Source of the DNA: Bacilli bacterium
GTDB taxonomy: Bacteria; Bacillota_I; Bacilli_A; RFN20; CAG-826
DNA: 34,705 nt
NCBI GenBank assembly: GCA_024399115.1
Contig: JAKSHZ010000018.1
Coordinates: 1 to 34,705 of the forward strand
Direction: 5' to 3'
The notes below the pieces were generated by a model. It worked only from the letters and a program-made list of their open reading frames with translations. It was not told the origin of the DNA and did no database searches. The position numbers and the translations under genes were made by a program. Shown one piece after another: positions 6,187-13,730 of this stretch. Positions within the stretch are counted from its first letter, which is position 1. Each line of letters starts with the position of its first letter.

Positions 6187-6719
6187 CAGTTATCCTTAAA
6201 TGTTTCCCAATAAGTAAAAAGGTCACAATCTTTTGCCTCAGCAGGAACTTCTTCAGGATAATTTTCAAGAAGCCAAAGTCTTTTTTCTTCAATGAGTTTC
6301 TTTACTTCCGAAATATCTACTCCAGAATTCTTTTCTGCTGCCAAAACAATAGGAATTATAGAATTACCACAAATACAGACATCGTAATTTACATAATCTT
6401 CAATTCCCCAACTGCCCTTTTCTTTCCGAAGTTTTTCTTTATATGAAATATAAATATAGTCATCCTTAAAAAGATGGTTTTCAAGACATGCCCTATATCC
6501 AATATCAACAATACCTGAGGTCTTCAAAAACCCATGCATATACCAGATTGAACGGCTATGAAACTTGATATAGTCCGAAGGAAGATCTTCTGCCTTAATT
6601 TTAGTCGGATATCGTCCATGAGCATAAAGACATTCATTATCAGTGTCCAATGTTTCTCGAAGTCGTTTTCCAAACTTTCCGCAGGTATAAACTGTTGAGT
6701 TAAATCTTTTCTTTGCCAT
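6183..6719 (-). CDS. Hypothetical protein in tRNA-Gln/receiver operon
   Basis: This encodes 178 residues, with ATG 9 bases after GGAGGT. The ribosome site begins immediately beyond the 3' end of tRNA-Gln, so RNA and message are probably one transcript. The protein is mixed alpha/beta with aromatic patches (FHSRSIWYMHGFL), a motif YVNYDVCICGNSIIPIVLAAEK, and a C-terminal charged helix. The stop overlaps the next gene's ATG, which suggests coupling and a shared role with the receiver-like protein. I recognise no family. Confidence 0.65.
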   Translation of the reverse strand: MAKKRFNSTVYTCGKFGKRLRETLDTDNECLYAHGRYPTKIKAEDLPSDYIKFHSRSIWYMHGFLKTSGIVDIGYRACLENHLFKDDYIYISYKEKLRKEKGSWGIEDYVNYDVCICGNSIIPIVLAAEKNSGVDISEVKKLIEEKRLWLLENYPEEVPAEAKDCDLFTYWETFKDNW

Positions 6720-6736
6720 TACTGTATACCTCCAAG

Positions 6737-6810
6737 TTCTTTCGCCTGGATTCGAACCAGAACTAAAAGTTGCAGAAACTTTTGTGCTACCAAATTTACA
6801 CTACGAAAGA
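6737..6810 (-). tRNA. tRNA-Gln (CUG)
   Basis: Acceptor TCTTTCG/CGAAAGA is perfect. The anticodon stem AAAGT/ACTTT holds loop TTCTGCA, giving anticodon CUG. T-loop TTCGAAT is present and the discriminator is A. No CCA is encoded. It lies between two protein genes of the long minus-strand run, separate from the main array. Confidence 0.88.
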
Positions 6811-6827
6811 TAAACCATAGAGGAGTG

Positions 6828-7574
6828 CTAGCTTGCAGCTTTATTTTTTATTTCCATAAATTTTTTCGGTAACAACAATGTAACTCTGCTAGAAGCAGAA
6901 GGCCAATCGGCCTTTACACCGGCAGGTAGACCTGGCTTAAAATCAGTATTGAATACAACAAAAAATGCTATAGTATTTAATACAAAAGTCCAGATATTTT
7001 TATCTACTTTTCCATCTTTTGTAGATAAGTCTAATTCACTTATTTTTTCTTCATGAAGTTCAGAATAATCATATCCATTAAAGTAAGTGAGTGAAATTTT
7101 GTCAGCCTTAACTTCATACTTAATTTGGCAGACAAGTCCCGACGAAATTCCTTCAGCATGAATAAAAATCTCTGATGCTTTATTCACTTCTATAGGAGAT
7201 TCTTTAAATACCCCATTTTTATAACTTACTTTTCTTGTGATCATATCGTCTGCATAATTTCTCATAAAAATTTTTGCAACTTCAAGTAAATTATCAGAAT
7301 AGTGATATTTAAACAATTCAACCAAATCCTTTGGAACATAAATATGAAAAACTTCTCCATCCAATTCATCTCGCAAAAGATTTGTAATAAAATTTCTTAT
7401 ATTGAATGAATACAATGGATCATCTTCTTCAATTTGAATAATCTCATTTAAAAACTGAAAAGCCTGGTCCTCATTCTTCACTGACTTTTTAATACTGGAA
7501 TAAAGCTGGAATACTTCCGGCATACACTTTCCATAATTATTATTCACATATGGTTTCTTATTTTTTTTTGACAT
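6828..7574 (-). CDS. Hypothetical protein, paralogue of 32806-33639
   Basis: This encodes 248 residues; AGGAGG lies 8 bases before the ATG. It aligns along most of its length with the protein at 32806-33639: DELDGEVFHIYVPKDL matches KDMDGRFLHIFLKDR, and NTIAFFVVFNTDFKPGLPAGVKAD matches the NLIFYMKAF...DGLPKGVRLD stretch. It lacks the HFRSGHFR-type C-terminal extension of that relative. The family may be AcrVA2-like (anti-Cas12a) proteins, which are widespread on phages and plasmids. That is a resemblance from memory, not shown here, so the function is open. Confidence 0.65.
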   Translation of the reverse strand: MSKKNKKPYVNNNYGKCMPEVFQLYSSIKKSVKNEDQAFQFLNEIIQIEEDDPLYSFNIRNFITNLLRDELDGEVFHIYVPKDLVELFKYHYSDNLLEVAKIFMRNYADDMITRKVSYKNGVFKESPIEVNKASEIFIHAEGISSGLVCQIKYEVKADKISLTYFNGYDYSELHEEKISELDLSTKDGKVDKNIWTFVLNTIAFFVVFNTDFKPGLPAGVKADWPSASSRVTLLLPKKFMEIKNKAAS

Positions 7575-7586
7575 GTTTTTCCTCCT

Positions 7587-8384
7587 CTATTTCAAATAGT
7601 GTTGAAGTATCATTCCCACAAGCCACACAATTGAAAGGCCTGCAATCACAAAATCTTTCCAGTCAAACTTGAACTTAGCGGCCGGAACTTTCTTTATCAA
7701 ATCGTCATTGTGCTTTTCACAGCTCTTTAAGAATTTGACGACCATGGCTTTGATTTCTTCAACTTGTTTTGTACTTTCAACAATTGCATCACGGCATTTT
7801 GTTTGAAGTATCTTGTATTCATTTTCTGAAGCCTTCGTCATGTCAGTACGGAAACTCTTAAGATTTTCAGCAATTCTTGTTTCCGTCTGGACGAATGATT
7901 CAACCATTTTTTCAAGGCTTTGAATCTTACTATCAAAAGCTTCATTTGCTAACTTTTCTCTGTTATCAATATCCTTAAGTCTTAGATCCAAAGTTTCATT
8001 GATTTTTTCCATTACTCCAATCAACTGAGCACGATCTTCTGCAAGATTCTTTTTCAACGCAAGATAATCAAGATGATATTTTTTCTTATCTATCTCCGAC
8101 TGAAGAAATCTTGTGTAGTTGAATTCTTTATTCAGGTTTTCATCCAGTTTCTTTGCTGTCGAATTAAAGCTGTTATAAAATTCAACCATCGACTCATACA
8201 TTGCTCTGGAGTCTTCAGCTGTTGTAATCTTTTCCGAAAGATTGTCCAGATTTATTTCTATTCTTTTCAGAATATCATCTGGACTTTCATCATCATTTCT
8301 TTTTGGAACAGTCTGAAAAAACGAAGCCTGCTTTTCTTCTTCAATTTCGTTTTCGAGTTCTTCTTCTGTCTGATTTTCATTCAT
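7587..8384 (-). CDS. Coiled-coil protein with C-terminal membrane anchor
   Basis: This encodes 265 residues, with GAGGTGAAA before the ATG. An acidic N-terminus (~40 aa) is followed by about 190 residues of heptad-like helix (e.g. LDNLSEKITTAEDSRAMYESM, KIQSLEKMVESFVQTETRIAENL). A short basic segment leads to one transmembrane helix at the very end (FVIAGLSIVWLVGMIL, ~245-262). The topology is that of a tail-anchored protein with a cytoplasmic coiled coil. It could act in scaffold, exclusion or phage-defence signalling roles; none can be chosen from sequence. It lies 13 bases upstream of the paralogue gene. Confidence 0.65.
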   Translation of the reverse strand: MNENQTEEELENEIEEEKQASFFQTVPKRNDDESPDDILKRIEINLDNLSEKITTAEDSRAMYESMVEFYNSFNSTAKKLDENLNKEFNYTRFLQSEIDKKKYHLDYLALKKNLAEDRAQLIGVMEKINETLDLRLKDIDNREKLANEAFDSKIQSLEKMVESFVQTETRIAENLKSFRTDMTKASENEYKILQTKCRDAIVESTKQVEEIKAMVVKFLKSCEKHNDDLIKKVPAAKFKFDWKDFVIAGLSIVWLVGMILQHYLK

Positions 8385-8402
8385 AAAGTTTCACCTCGAA
8401 AA

Positions 8403-8819
8403 TTACTGTTTTTCTTTGCTTCGTCTTAATGCAAGATTTGTTTCAATTCTTACAGGAACACCATTTTCCCAGTATTCTTCTGTATCGCCGCCATCAGCAA
8501 AGATTTTTTCAATAACACCATTCTTCCAGTATTCCCAATGTCCTGGATACTGAACTGCAGGTTCATCATCTGTTGAATTCAGAACACCATCTTTGAAATT
8601 GTAAATTACAATTCTTGCTGAACTTTCATCAAAACCAGGAGTTCCCATTGGACGAAGTTTGTCATCTTCCCTTCTTACCTGCTGGCCTTCAAGCGGATTA
8701 TTTTCCGCATCCGTAAACTGCATGAACTGATAAACCTTATGAGCAGATTTTGACTTGCAGTAAAGTTCATTGTTCCATAATTTCTTTGTAAGCTCTTCAT
8801 GCTCTACTTTTGACATCAT
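8403..8819 (-). CDS. MORN-like repeat protein 1
   Basis: This encodes 138 residues; GGAGG lies 9 bases before ATGATG. The C-terminal half carries two MORN-like units: DEPAVQYPGHWEYWKNGVIEK and DTEEYWENGVPVR, of the type H(W)EYWKNG...PA common in phage and plasmid proteins. Such repeats make beta hairpins; their role is usually unknown. The neighbouring 8838-9134 gene encodes a shorter relative, so the pair probably arose by duplication. Confidence 0.6.
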   Translation of the reverse strand: MMSKVEHEELTKKLWNNELYCKSKSAHKVYQFMQFTDAENNPLEGQQVRREDDKLRPMGTPGFDESSARIVIYNFKDGVLNSTDDEPAVQYPGHWEYWKNGVIEKIFADGGDTEEYWENGVPVRIETNLALRRSKEKQ

Positions 8820-8837
8820 GATTCAATTCCTCCTTTC

Positions 8838-9134
8838 TCATGATTCTTTAGGAAGTACACGACTTCCGTGTAACCACCACTCTTCTTTATTTTCCAGAAC
8901 GTCTATAACTGCAGGTTCTTTTTCACAATGGAGTTCTCCATCTTTCCAATGCTCAATATGGTGTCCATCATTCGATTCAACAGCAGGAAGAATGTTATTT
9001 TCTTCATCTAAAGAATCACACAGGTATCCCTGTTTTGTACGAATCACTCCGTCATCAAGAATGTAATCTCCGTTTGCAATCATACCCTCTGAAGTAACGA
9101 GCCGAAGGTGCTGGTACGATTCTAAACTTTCCAA
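8838..9134 (-). CDS. MORN-like repeat protein 2
   Basis: This encodes 98 residues, starting with TTG 7 bases after AGGAGG. Repeats of the same type as in the next gene are clear: LPAVESNDGHHIEHWKDGELH and EPAVIDVLENKEEWWLHGS. There is no signal peptide and no catalytic motif. It lies directly upstream of its longer relative. The function is unknown. Confidence 0.6.
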   Translation of the reverse strand: MESLESYQHLRLVTSEGMIANGDYILDDGVIRTKQGYLCDSLDEENNILPAVESNDGHHIEHWKDGELHCEKEPAVIDVLENKEEWWLHGSRVLPKES

Positions 9135-9147
9135 ATAATGCCTCCTT

Positions 9148-9354
9148 TTAGATTTCTATTTTTTCCATGCAGTAGGGATTCGCCCCATCAACCGCATCAA
9201 TTGCCACACTTAATTGCTCAGATGATTTCTTAATGCTCAACAACAGTTTTGCAGCAAGCTTGTTTATTTCCTTAACGCCCTCACTCTCAAGCATGTCCGA
9301 AAGTAAAAGAACATCATCCAAAGTTATATTTACTGTTACCGGAATTTCATTCAT
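9148..9354 (-). CDS. Small hypothetical protein
   Basis: This encodes 68 residues, the ATG overlapping the upstream stop by 4 bases, with GGAGG 9 bases before it. It has an N-terminal beta-like stretch (IPVTVNITLDDVLLLSDML) followed by amphipathic helices. No motif recognised. Tight coupling to the membrane protein gene suggests a joint role. Confidence 0.55.
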   Translation of the reverse strand: MNEIPVTVNITLDDVLLLSDMLESEGVKEINKLAAKLLLSIKKSSEQLSVAIDAVDGANPYCMEKIEI

Positions 9355-9635
9355 CTAAAAAATCCTCCTATCAATATTTTGATCAAACATAAAATTGCTA
9401 AAAACATTAAACACTTTATGACCGCATCAACTTTCCAGTTTCGCCAGTTGTAATACCGAAACTTGCAACTCCAAGATTTAAGACAAATCAAAATGCATCC
9501 AAGGATTCCCACAACAATCACTGATACCCAAGTGAAATGCTGCTGCAGAAACCTGAAGGCAGCTACGAAGTCTCTCCCAACCATACCAGTGATCTTTCCG
9601 ACAGACCTCGAAAGCCATTTTTTTATTTCATCCAT
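9351..9635 (-). CDS. Small two-helix membrane protein
   Basis: This encodes 94 residues. Two transmembrane helices are evident at ~35-52 (WVSVIVVGILGCILICL) and ~75-93 (CLMFLAILCLIKILIGGFF), separated by a basic, aromatic loop (KFRYYNWRNWK). The start is 5 bases after the ssb stop, with only a weak ribosome site, so coupling to ssb is likely. No family recognised. Confidence 0.6.
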   Translation of the reverse strand: MDEIKKWLSRSVGKITGMVGRDFVAAFRFLQQHFTWVSVIVVGILGCILICLKSWSCKFRYYNWRNWKVDAVIKCLMFLAILCLIKILIGGFFR

Positions 9636-9640
9636 TTCAC

Positions 9641-10147
9641 TTAAAAAATATCCTCAAAACCAAAATCATTGGCAAAGGCAGAAACGTTCTCCTCAAAGTC
9701 TTTTGTCTCATAAACAGGAATCGCTTCTGAAGTTTCAAGAGGATTCTCTTCAGGAACATTCATTTGCTGTCCAGATTCATTCGCAGGCATTAAACCTCTT
9801 TTGATTTTTTCCTCTCTGGTAAGTGGATCAAAAATCATCCTGTCAACTTTGATTTTCAGTTCGTCATGTTTTCCGCCATTGGTATCAATCCATTTATTCT
9901 GAATCAACTTTCCAACGATCATTACACGGCGACCCTTAAAAAGTTTCTGCTGATTTCTGACAGCATAATCTTCAAAAATCATAAGGTTAAAAAAGTTCGC
10001 ATACTCGCCATACGATCCATCCTGATTCTTCTTAGGTGCATTGTTAGCAACCGTGAACCAGCAATATTTTTTCCCGTTTGGGGTCTCCTTAAGCTTTACA
10101 TCTTCTGTAACTCTTCCCTGAAAAATGACCTGATTAAAATCCCACAT
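9641..10147 (-). CDS. ssb: Single-stranded DNA-binding protein
   Basis: This encodes 168 residues, with GGAGG before the ATG. Residues 1-~110 are an OB fold with SSB hallmarks: NQVIFQGRVTEDVKLKETPNGK, WFTVANN, FFNLMIFEDYAVRNQQKLFKGRRVMIVGKL. After a linker, the acidic tip DFGFEDIF replaces the usual DDDIPF partner-binding tail. It protects single-stranded DNA during plasmid replication or after conjugative entry. It follows the replication-organiser gene by 14 bases, which supports a replication module. Confidence 0.92.
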   Translation of the reverse strand: MWDFNQVIFQGRVTEDVKLKETPNGKKYCWFTVANNAPKKNQDGSYGEYANFFNLMIFEDYAVRNQQKLFKGRRVMIVGKLIQNKWIDTNGGKHDELKIKVDRMIFDPLTREEKIKRGLMPANESGQQMNVPEENPLETSEAIPVYETKDFEENVSAFANDFGFEDIF

Positions 10148-10161
10148 AAAAAGTTCCTCCG

Positions 10162-11271
10162 TTATGCAATTACCTTGTATTTTCTGTCGATGTCTTCAAG
10201 ACACATATTTCTTTTCTGAATGTTCTCCATGTTCCAGAATTCTGTTATGGGGAACTGGTCCAGAACCATTCTGATTTCTTCATCGCGAGTCTGCTTCTCA
10301 GCAGGCGACAATGCATAAATCCGTTTTGCCTTCTCAATTTCTCTTGACTCAAAACGATATGCAAAATCAAACTCACAATCCCTACACGACTGACTTCCCT
10401 GATGGTTTTCACAACCACAAACAGGACAAACAAGTGCCTTAGGTTTTTCTTTTGCCGGATGCTTAAGTACAAAATCTGCTATCACATCATCAGCCAAGAC
10501 AATCTTTCTGAATAAAGCATGAATACTGTCCGGATTTTTGGCCTTAACCTTTTCTGTCACAGCCTCCAGATAGTCCACTACCCTACCCTCATCAAATCCT
10601 TCAGTCTCAAATCTTTCTGACATTTCAAGAATGAACTTTTCAGGATAAGGATTGCATCCTAAAACCTCTTTTATTTTTGAAGTAAGAAAAGCTGCTGCTG
10701 CTGATTCTTTAGCCCCAATTGTTGTTGCCTTTGATTCTTCCTGTGCAGCTGCTTTTTTTAAATTATTATTTAAATTATTATTGGGTCCGAATTCTGAACT
10801 GTTTGAGTTCAAATTCTGAACTGATTCAGTCCGATTTTTGAACTCAGAAGGGTTTATTTCCCCATTTGAGTTCAATTTCTGAACTGTTTTCTTAGAAGAT
10901 GTAACAGTTTGTTTAAGAGCATTTCTGCTGGCATAAGTAAAAAAAGTCGGAAACTCTTTGCCTTTATATTTCACATACTCACGGCCAATAAGTTTAAGAT
11001 CCATCAATTTCTTAACTTTTTCGAAAACACTAGTTCGACCGCAGAAGGCCCAAAGTCTTAAATAATCTCGACTTCCTCTAAATACAGAAACTCCATCCTG
11101 TGAAAAACTATGTATCACCGCATATATCATTAACTCATTCAATGCTAAGTCATATTTGCGGGCAATTTTCACCATCCATCCCTGAAGCTGCACATAGCAG
11201 AAATCAGGAAGTTCATCGTATACATCCTCTTCAAAATCCAAATTTGTAAATTCATTTTCCAACTTATTCAT
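10162..11271 (-). CDS. Replication-organiser-like protein, HTH plus zinc ribbon
   Basis: This encodes 369 residues from the ATG at 11271, which overlaps the upstream stop by 8 bases; an earlier ATG at 11343 would overlap the upstream gene by 80 bases. The N-terminal ~110 residues (YVQLQGWMVKIARKYDLALNELMIYAVIHSFSQDG..., FRGSRDYL, GRTSVFEKVKKLMDLKLIGRE) match the winged-helix domain of phage and plasmid replication-initiation proteins. A linker repeats VQ(K/N)LNSN twice. A helical domain follows, then a zinc ribbon (CPVCGCENHQGSQSCRDC) and a basic C-terminus. Position just before ssb supports replication. The exact class is uncertain. Confidence 0.7.
   Translation of the reverse strand: MNKLENEFTNLDFEEDVYDELPDFCYVQLQGWMVKIARKYDLALNELMIYAVIHSFSQDGVSVFRGSRDYLRLWAFCGRTSVFEKVKKLMDLKLIGREYVKYKGKEFPTFFTYASRNALKQTVTSSKKTVQKLNSNGEINPSEFKNRTESVQNLNSNSSEFGPNNNLNNNLKKAAAQEESKATTIGAKESAAAAFLTSKIKEVLGCNPYPEKFILEMSERFETEGFDEGRVVDYLEAVTEKVKAKNPDSIHALFRKIVLADDVIADFVLKHPAKEKPKALVCPVCGCENHQGSQSCRDCEFDFAYRFESREIEKAKRIYALSPAEKQTRDEEIRMVLDQFPITEFWNMENIQKRNMCLEDIDRKYKVIA
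10802..10886. repeat. Direct repeat inside the replication-organiser gene
   Basis: Two 22-base copies (10802-10823 and 10865-10886) differ at one position and start 63 bases apart, exactly 21 codons. The core is TTTGAGTTCAA.TTCTGAACT, itself partly palindromic, with weaker partial copies between. Origins of plasmids and phages often lie in the linker of the initiator gene, so a binding site is possible. Confidence 0.5.
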
Positions 11272-11506
11272 AACACTCACTTTCCACTTCAAAAATTGTT
11301 GTATAACACCGTTCTCCAAAAGGACTCTGACTTTCATATTCATTACACCTGGACCAGAAACAACAGTCGTAACAAAAATAGTTGTCCCTTTTCGCTGGGA
11401 CCGCCTTCACAACCAACCGTCTTCTTTCTTCAGGAATAAAAACAAAAAGCCTGTCACCAATCTGAAAATCATTACGTTTTAATTTTTTTCTATGATGCTT
11501 TTTCAT
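11264..11506 (-). CDS. Small zinc-finger-like protein
   Basis: This encodes 80 residues from the ATG at 11506; a TTG at 11530 is an alternative start and neither has a clean ribosome site. A very basic N-terminus (MKKHHRKKLKRND) and a short beta domain (GDRLFVFIPEERRRLVVKAV) are followed by CYDCCFWSRC...GERC, a compact four-to-five-cysteine metal site. It overlaps both neighbours and so is translationally coupled between the 101-aa gene and the replication-organiser gene. The pattern is common in phage-type small proteins of unknown role. Confidence 0.55.
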   Translation of the reverse strand: MKKHHRKKLKRNDFQIGDRLFVFIPEERRRLVVKAVPAKRDNYFCYDCCFWSRCNEYESQSPFGERCYTTIFEVESECYE

Positions 11507-11795
11507 TCCTTTTGCTCTCAATGAGTTCAACGTAATTTACGCAGACTCGAAAATTTTCTGTCGTAATCTTTTCCAGACGCTTATCTGGCAATCTAAAGAA
11601 AAGCGTTTTCATATCTTCCCCAAGTTCAATTTCTGGAGTCTCATCATTTTCATTGTCTCCATCGTTTTTCTTATTCCGATACAAAAACTGTACGGTTTCC
11701 AAAAGCTGATCACGAGAAAACCCCTCTGTCTGTTTTTCAAGAAGAAGGCAGTAGTCCGTTATTATTTCAGTTGCAGCACTTTTACTAATCATCAT
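11490..11795 (-). CDS. Hypothetical protein downstream of ParB
   Basis: This encodes 101 residues; the ATG overlaps the ParB stop by 4 bases. It is helical at both ends with an acidic middle (NKKNDGDNENDETPEIELGED). No motif recognised. The unbroken overlap chain with ParB and the following two genes indicates a single partition/replication operon. Confidence 0.6.
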   Translation of the reverse strand: MMISKSAATEIITDYCLLLEKQTEGFSRDQLLETVQFLYRNKKNDGDNENDETPEIELGEDMKTLFFRLPDKRLEKITTENFRVCVNYVELIESKRNEKAS

Positions 11796-12664
11796 AATTC
11801 CCCCGAAACGTAAGATTCATAACCAAGAGCGTTCATCATTTCCAGACTGCCTTGTGGAAGAACAAATCCAGAGGGATCTTTTAACATCAGCTGAATCTCA
11901 GACTCGGCAATTAATGATTCAGGACTTTTACCACTCTGAACTTGTGAAAGCAAATAGAATACAATCTTCTGAAAATCACAAATTTTCATTTTGTATGTAA
12001 CACTCTGTTTAAGACCTTCCTTAGTTTTTTTTACCAAATTGGAAGAAGGCCCTCTCAATTCCTGCATCTGCTTATATGCCTGGTTCACAGTCACCTCCCC
12101 TTTCTTTACCGAATCAAGAAGATTCTGATCAGCGTTTTTTTCTAATGACATAGCTTTTTGAACAGTTCTCTTTGAAACCCCAAGTTCCTCAGAAAGCAGT
12201 TCCGCCCTGTCACCTTCAAAGTTCCTGACATGTTCCGTTTCCAGAAGCAGAGCAACATTTCTTATCAATTCGCCGCTATCAAGATTCCTTCTGTTTACCT
12301 GAAGCTTAAGAACATATCTGTAAGCTTCATCAAAACTTTTGAAGTCATGCTCAAAAATAGGAATCCTTGTGATACCGGCCATACCCGAAGCTTTCAATCG
12401 GGTGTATCCATCTATCAAATACCAATGTTCCTGACCATCAGAATCAAAGGTATGCCAAATATGGACTGGCTGAGAGTTATCAAAGCCAGTCTCTTTCATA
12501 GCTTTTACAATTCGCTCAAGAACCTGATCATCAATCACATACAGATTCTTGAAGTCTTCATGCAGCTCGATTTTTTCAACGAGCATTTGTTTTGAAAACT
12601 TCAGTCCGCTATCCGCAAGAGGAAGTGACGAACCTGAAGTCATTAGATTTAAGGTTTTTGCCAT
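11792..12664 (-). CDS. parB: ParB-family partition protein
   Basis: This encodes 290 residues; the ATG overlaps the parA stop as TAATG, with GAGGAG just upstream. The N-terminal ParB/Spo0J-like domain includes the YLIDGYTRLKASG box (residues ~82-94) and LQVNRRNLDSGELIRNVALLL, followed by an HTH (ELLSEELGVSKRTVQKAMSLEK). It would bind centromere sites and activate ParA for plasmid segregation; modern ParB work adds CTPase activity. The C-terminal ~100 residues are family-specific. A candidate binding site is the phased repeat at 13607-13680. Confidence 0.85.
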   Translation of the reverse strand: MAKTLNLMTSGSSLPLADSGLKFSKQMLVEKIELHEDFKNLYVIDDQVLERIVKAMKETGFDNSQPVHIWHTFDSDGQEHWYLIDGYTRLKASGMAGITRIPIFEHDFKSFDEAYRYVLKLQVNRRNLDSGELIRNVALLLETEHVRNFEGDRAELLSEELGVSKRTVQKAMSLEKNADQNLLDSVKKGEVTVNQAYKQMQELRGPSSNLVKKTKEGLKQSVTYKMKICDFQKIVFYLLSQVQSGKSPESLIAESEIQLMLKDPSGFVLPQGSLEMMNALGYESYVSGEL

Positions 12665-13443
12665 TAGAACTCCTCAACGAAGTGTTTTTCTCTGGCAATG
12701 TTATCCGCAAGCTCATTTACCGCTTCGACAAGTCTGACAGTTCCCTTGCTTTTTGCAGACAACTTCAACTTCTCATCAAAGTGGGTATAACGGTTGAACG
12801 AATATACGTTCGCAAGCCTTATATCCAAAATGTTATCGAACGTCTTTTCAAAGAGGTCCTGCACCTGACTCTGAACAGTATTCGGGTAATTTCTGAACCT
12901 CTCTTCCCATTTGTTGTAAATGATAAAAGTGTTCTCATACTTATCCGGCAGCTCTTCCTTAATTTTGTTCATAAGGAAAAGCGACATGTTACAGGCATAC
13001 TCCGTCAGTTCCACTGGATTCAAAACCAGATCTGCTGCATTAATTGCATTCATAACCAGGTTGTCGTAAGTAGGTGAAGTATCAATCAAAATGAAATCAT
13101 ACTTTCCCTTTACTTCTTCAAGAATTTTGTTAAGCACCCTGTAATCAATTGCACGAATATTGCAAAGACTCAGGGAAGATGGAATGACATCCACGTTTTC
13201 AATACGCGAATGTACAATGTTCTCTTCTACCCTTCCCTGAGTCAAAGCGATCATAATGTTCCGCCGTTCCCAAACCTCTTGAACATTTTTGAGTCCCATT
13301 GTGTAATAAATGGTGCTCGTATTGTTCAGGTCCATATCAACGACAAGAACTTTATGACCACGAGACGCAAGATTATTGGCCAGAAGTAGAACCAAGGATG
13401 ACTTTCCGACGCCACCCTTTATTGATGTAGAAACGATGACCAA
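12664..13443 (-). CDS. parA: ParA-family partition ATPase 1
   Basis: This encodes 259 residues, starting with TTG 9 bases after AGGGAG. The deviant Walker A KGGVGKSS is at residues ~9-16, LVVDMDLN forms the second motif and DFILIDTSPT the Walker B. There is no N-terminal DNA-binding extension, so it is a short ParA; regulation would need ParB or another protein. The partner ParB follows with overlapping codons. It differs clearly from the second ParA at 14486, so the two are not recent copies. Confidence 0.9.
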   Translation of the reverse strand: MVIVSTSIKGGVGKSSLVLLLANNLASRGHKVLVVDMDLNNTSTIYYTMGLKNVQEVWERRNIMIALTQGRVEENIVHSRIENVDVIPSSLSLCNIRAIDYRVLNKILEEVKGKYDFILIDTSPTYDNLVMNAINAADLVLNPVELTEYACNMSLFLMNKIKEELPDKYENTFIIYNKWEERFRNYPNTVQSQVQDLFEKTFDNILDIRLANVYSFNRYTHFDEKLKLSAKSKGTVRLVEAVNELADNIAREKHFVEEF

Positions 13444-13606
13444 TTTTTTTGCTCCCTAGTGTAAGGCTCACCGCCGGAAGAAGAATTTTCAGTAAATCCC
13501 GCTATCGAAGTCCGCCCAGGTTGAAATTACTAAGCAAGAAAAACTGCAGACTTCAAGGCGGCTTGCCTTAACTGTCTCAATGATAAGATGAATGTTTAAA
13601 TGAAAA

Positions 13607-13680
13607 TACTTGTTTTTAAATTTTTTTTACTGATTTAAAAGATTTTTTACTGTTTTTTAAATTAAATTACTGATTTTATG
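13607..13680. repeat. 20-bp-phased direct repeats before parAB, centromere candidate
   Basis: TTACTG-type units begin at 13628, 13648 and 13668, exactly 20 bases apart (two helical turns), each in a T/A-rich frame such as TTTTTACTGATTTAAAAG. A weaker copy (ATACTTGTTTTTAAA) starts near 13607. The array lies between divergent genes (parA at 13443, hypothetical at 13731). It is a natural candidate for the parS-like site of the first partition locus or an operator. The rest of 13444-13730 has only minor inverted repeats near 13553-13571. Confidence 0.5.
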
Positions 13681-13730
13681 ATTTTTGGAATAAATATTAA
13701 GATTTTATTGAAAATGGAGATAATAAATTC

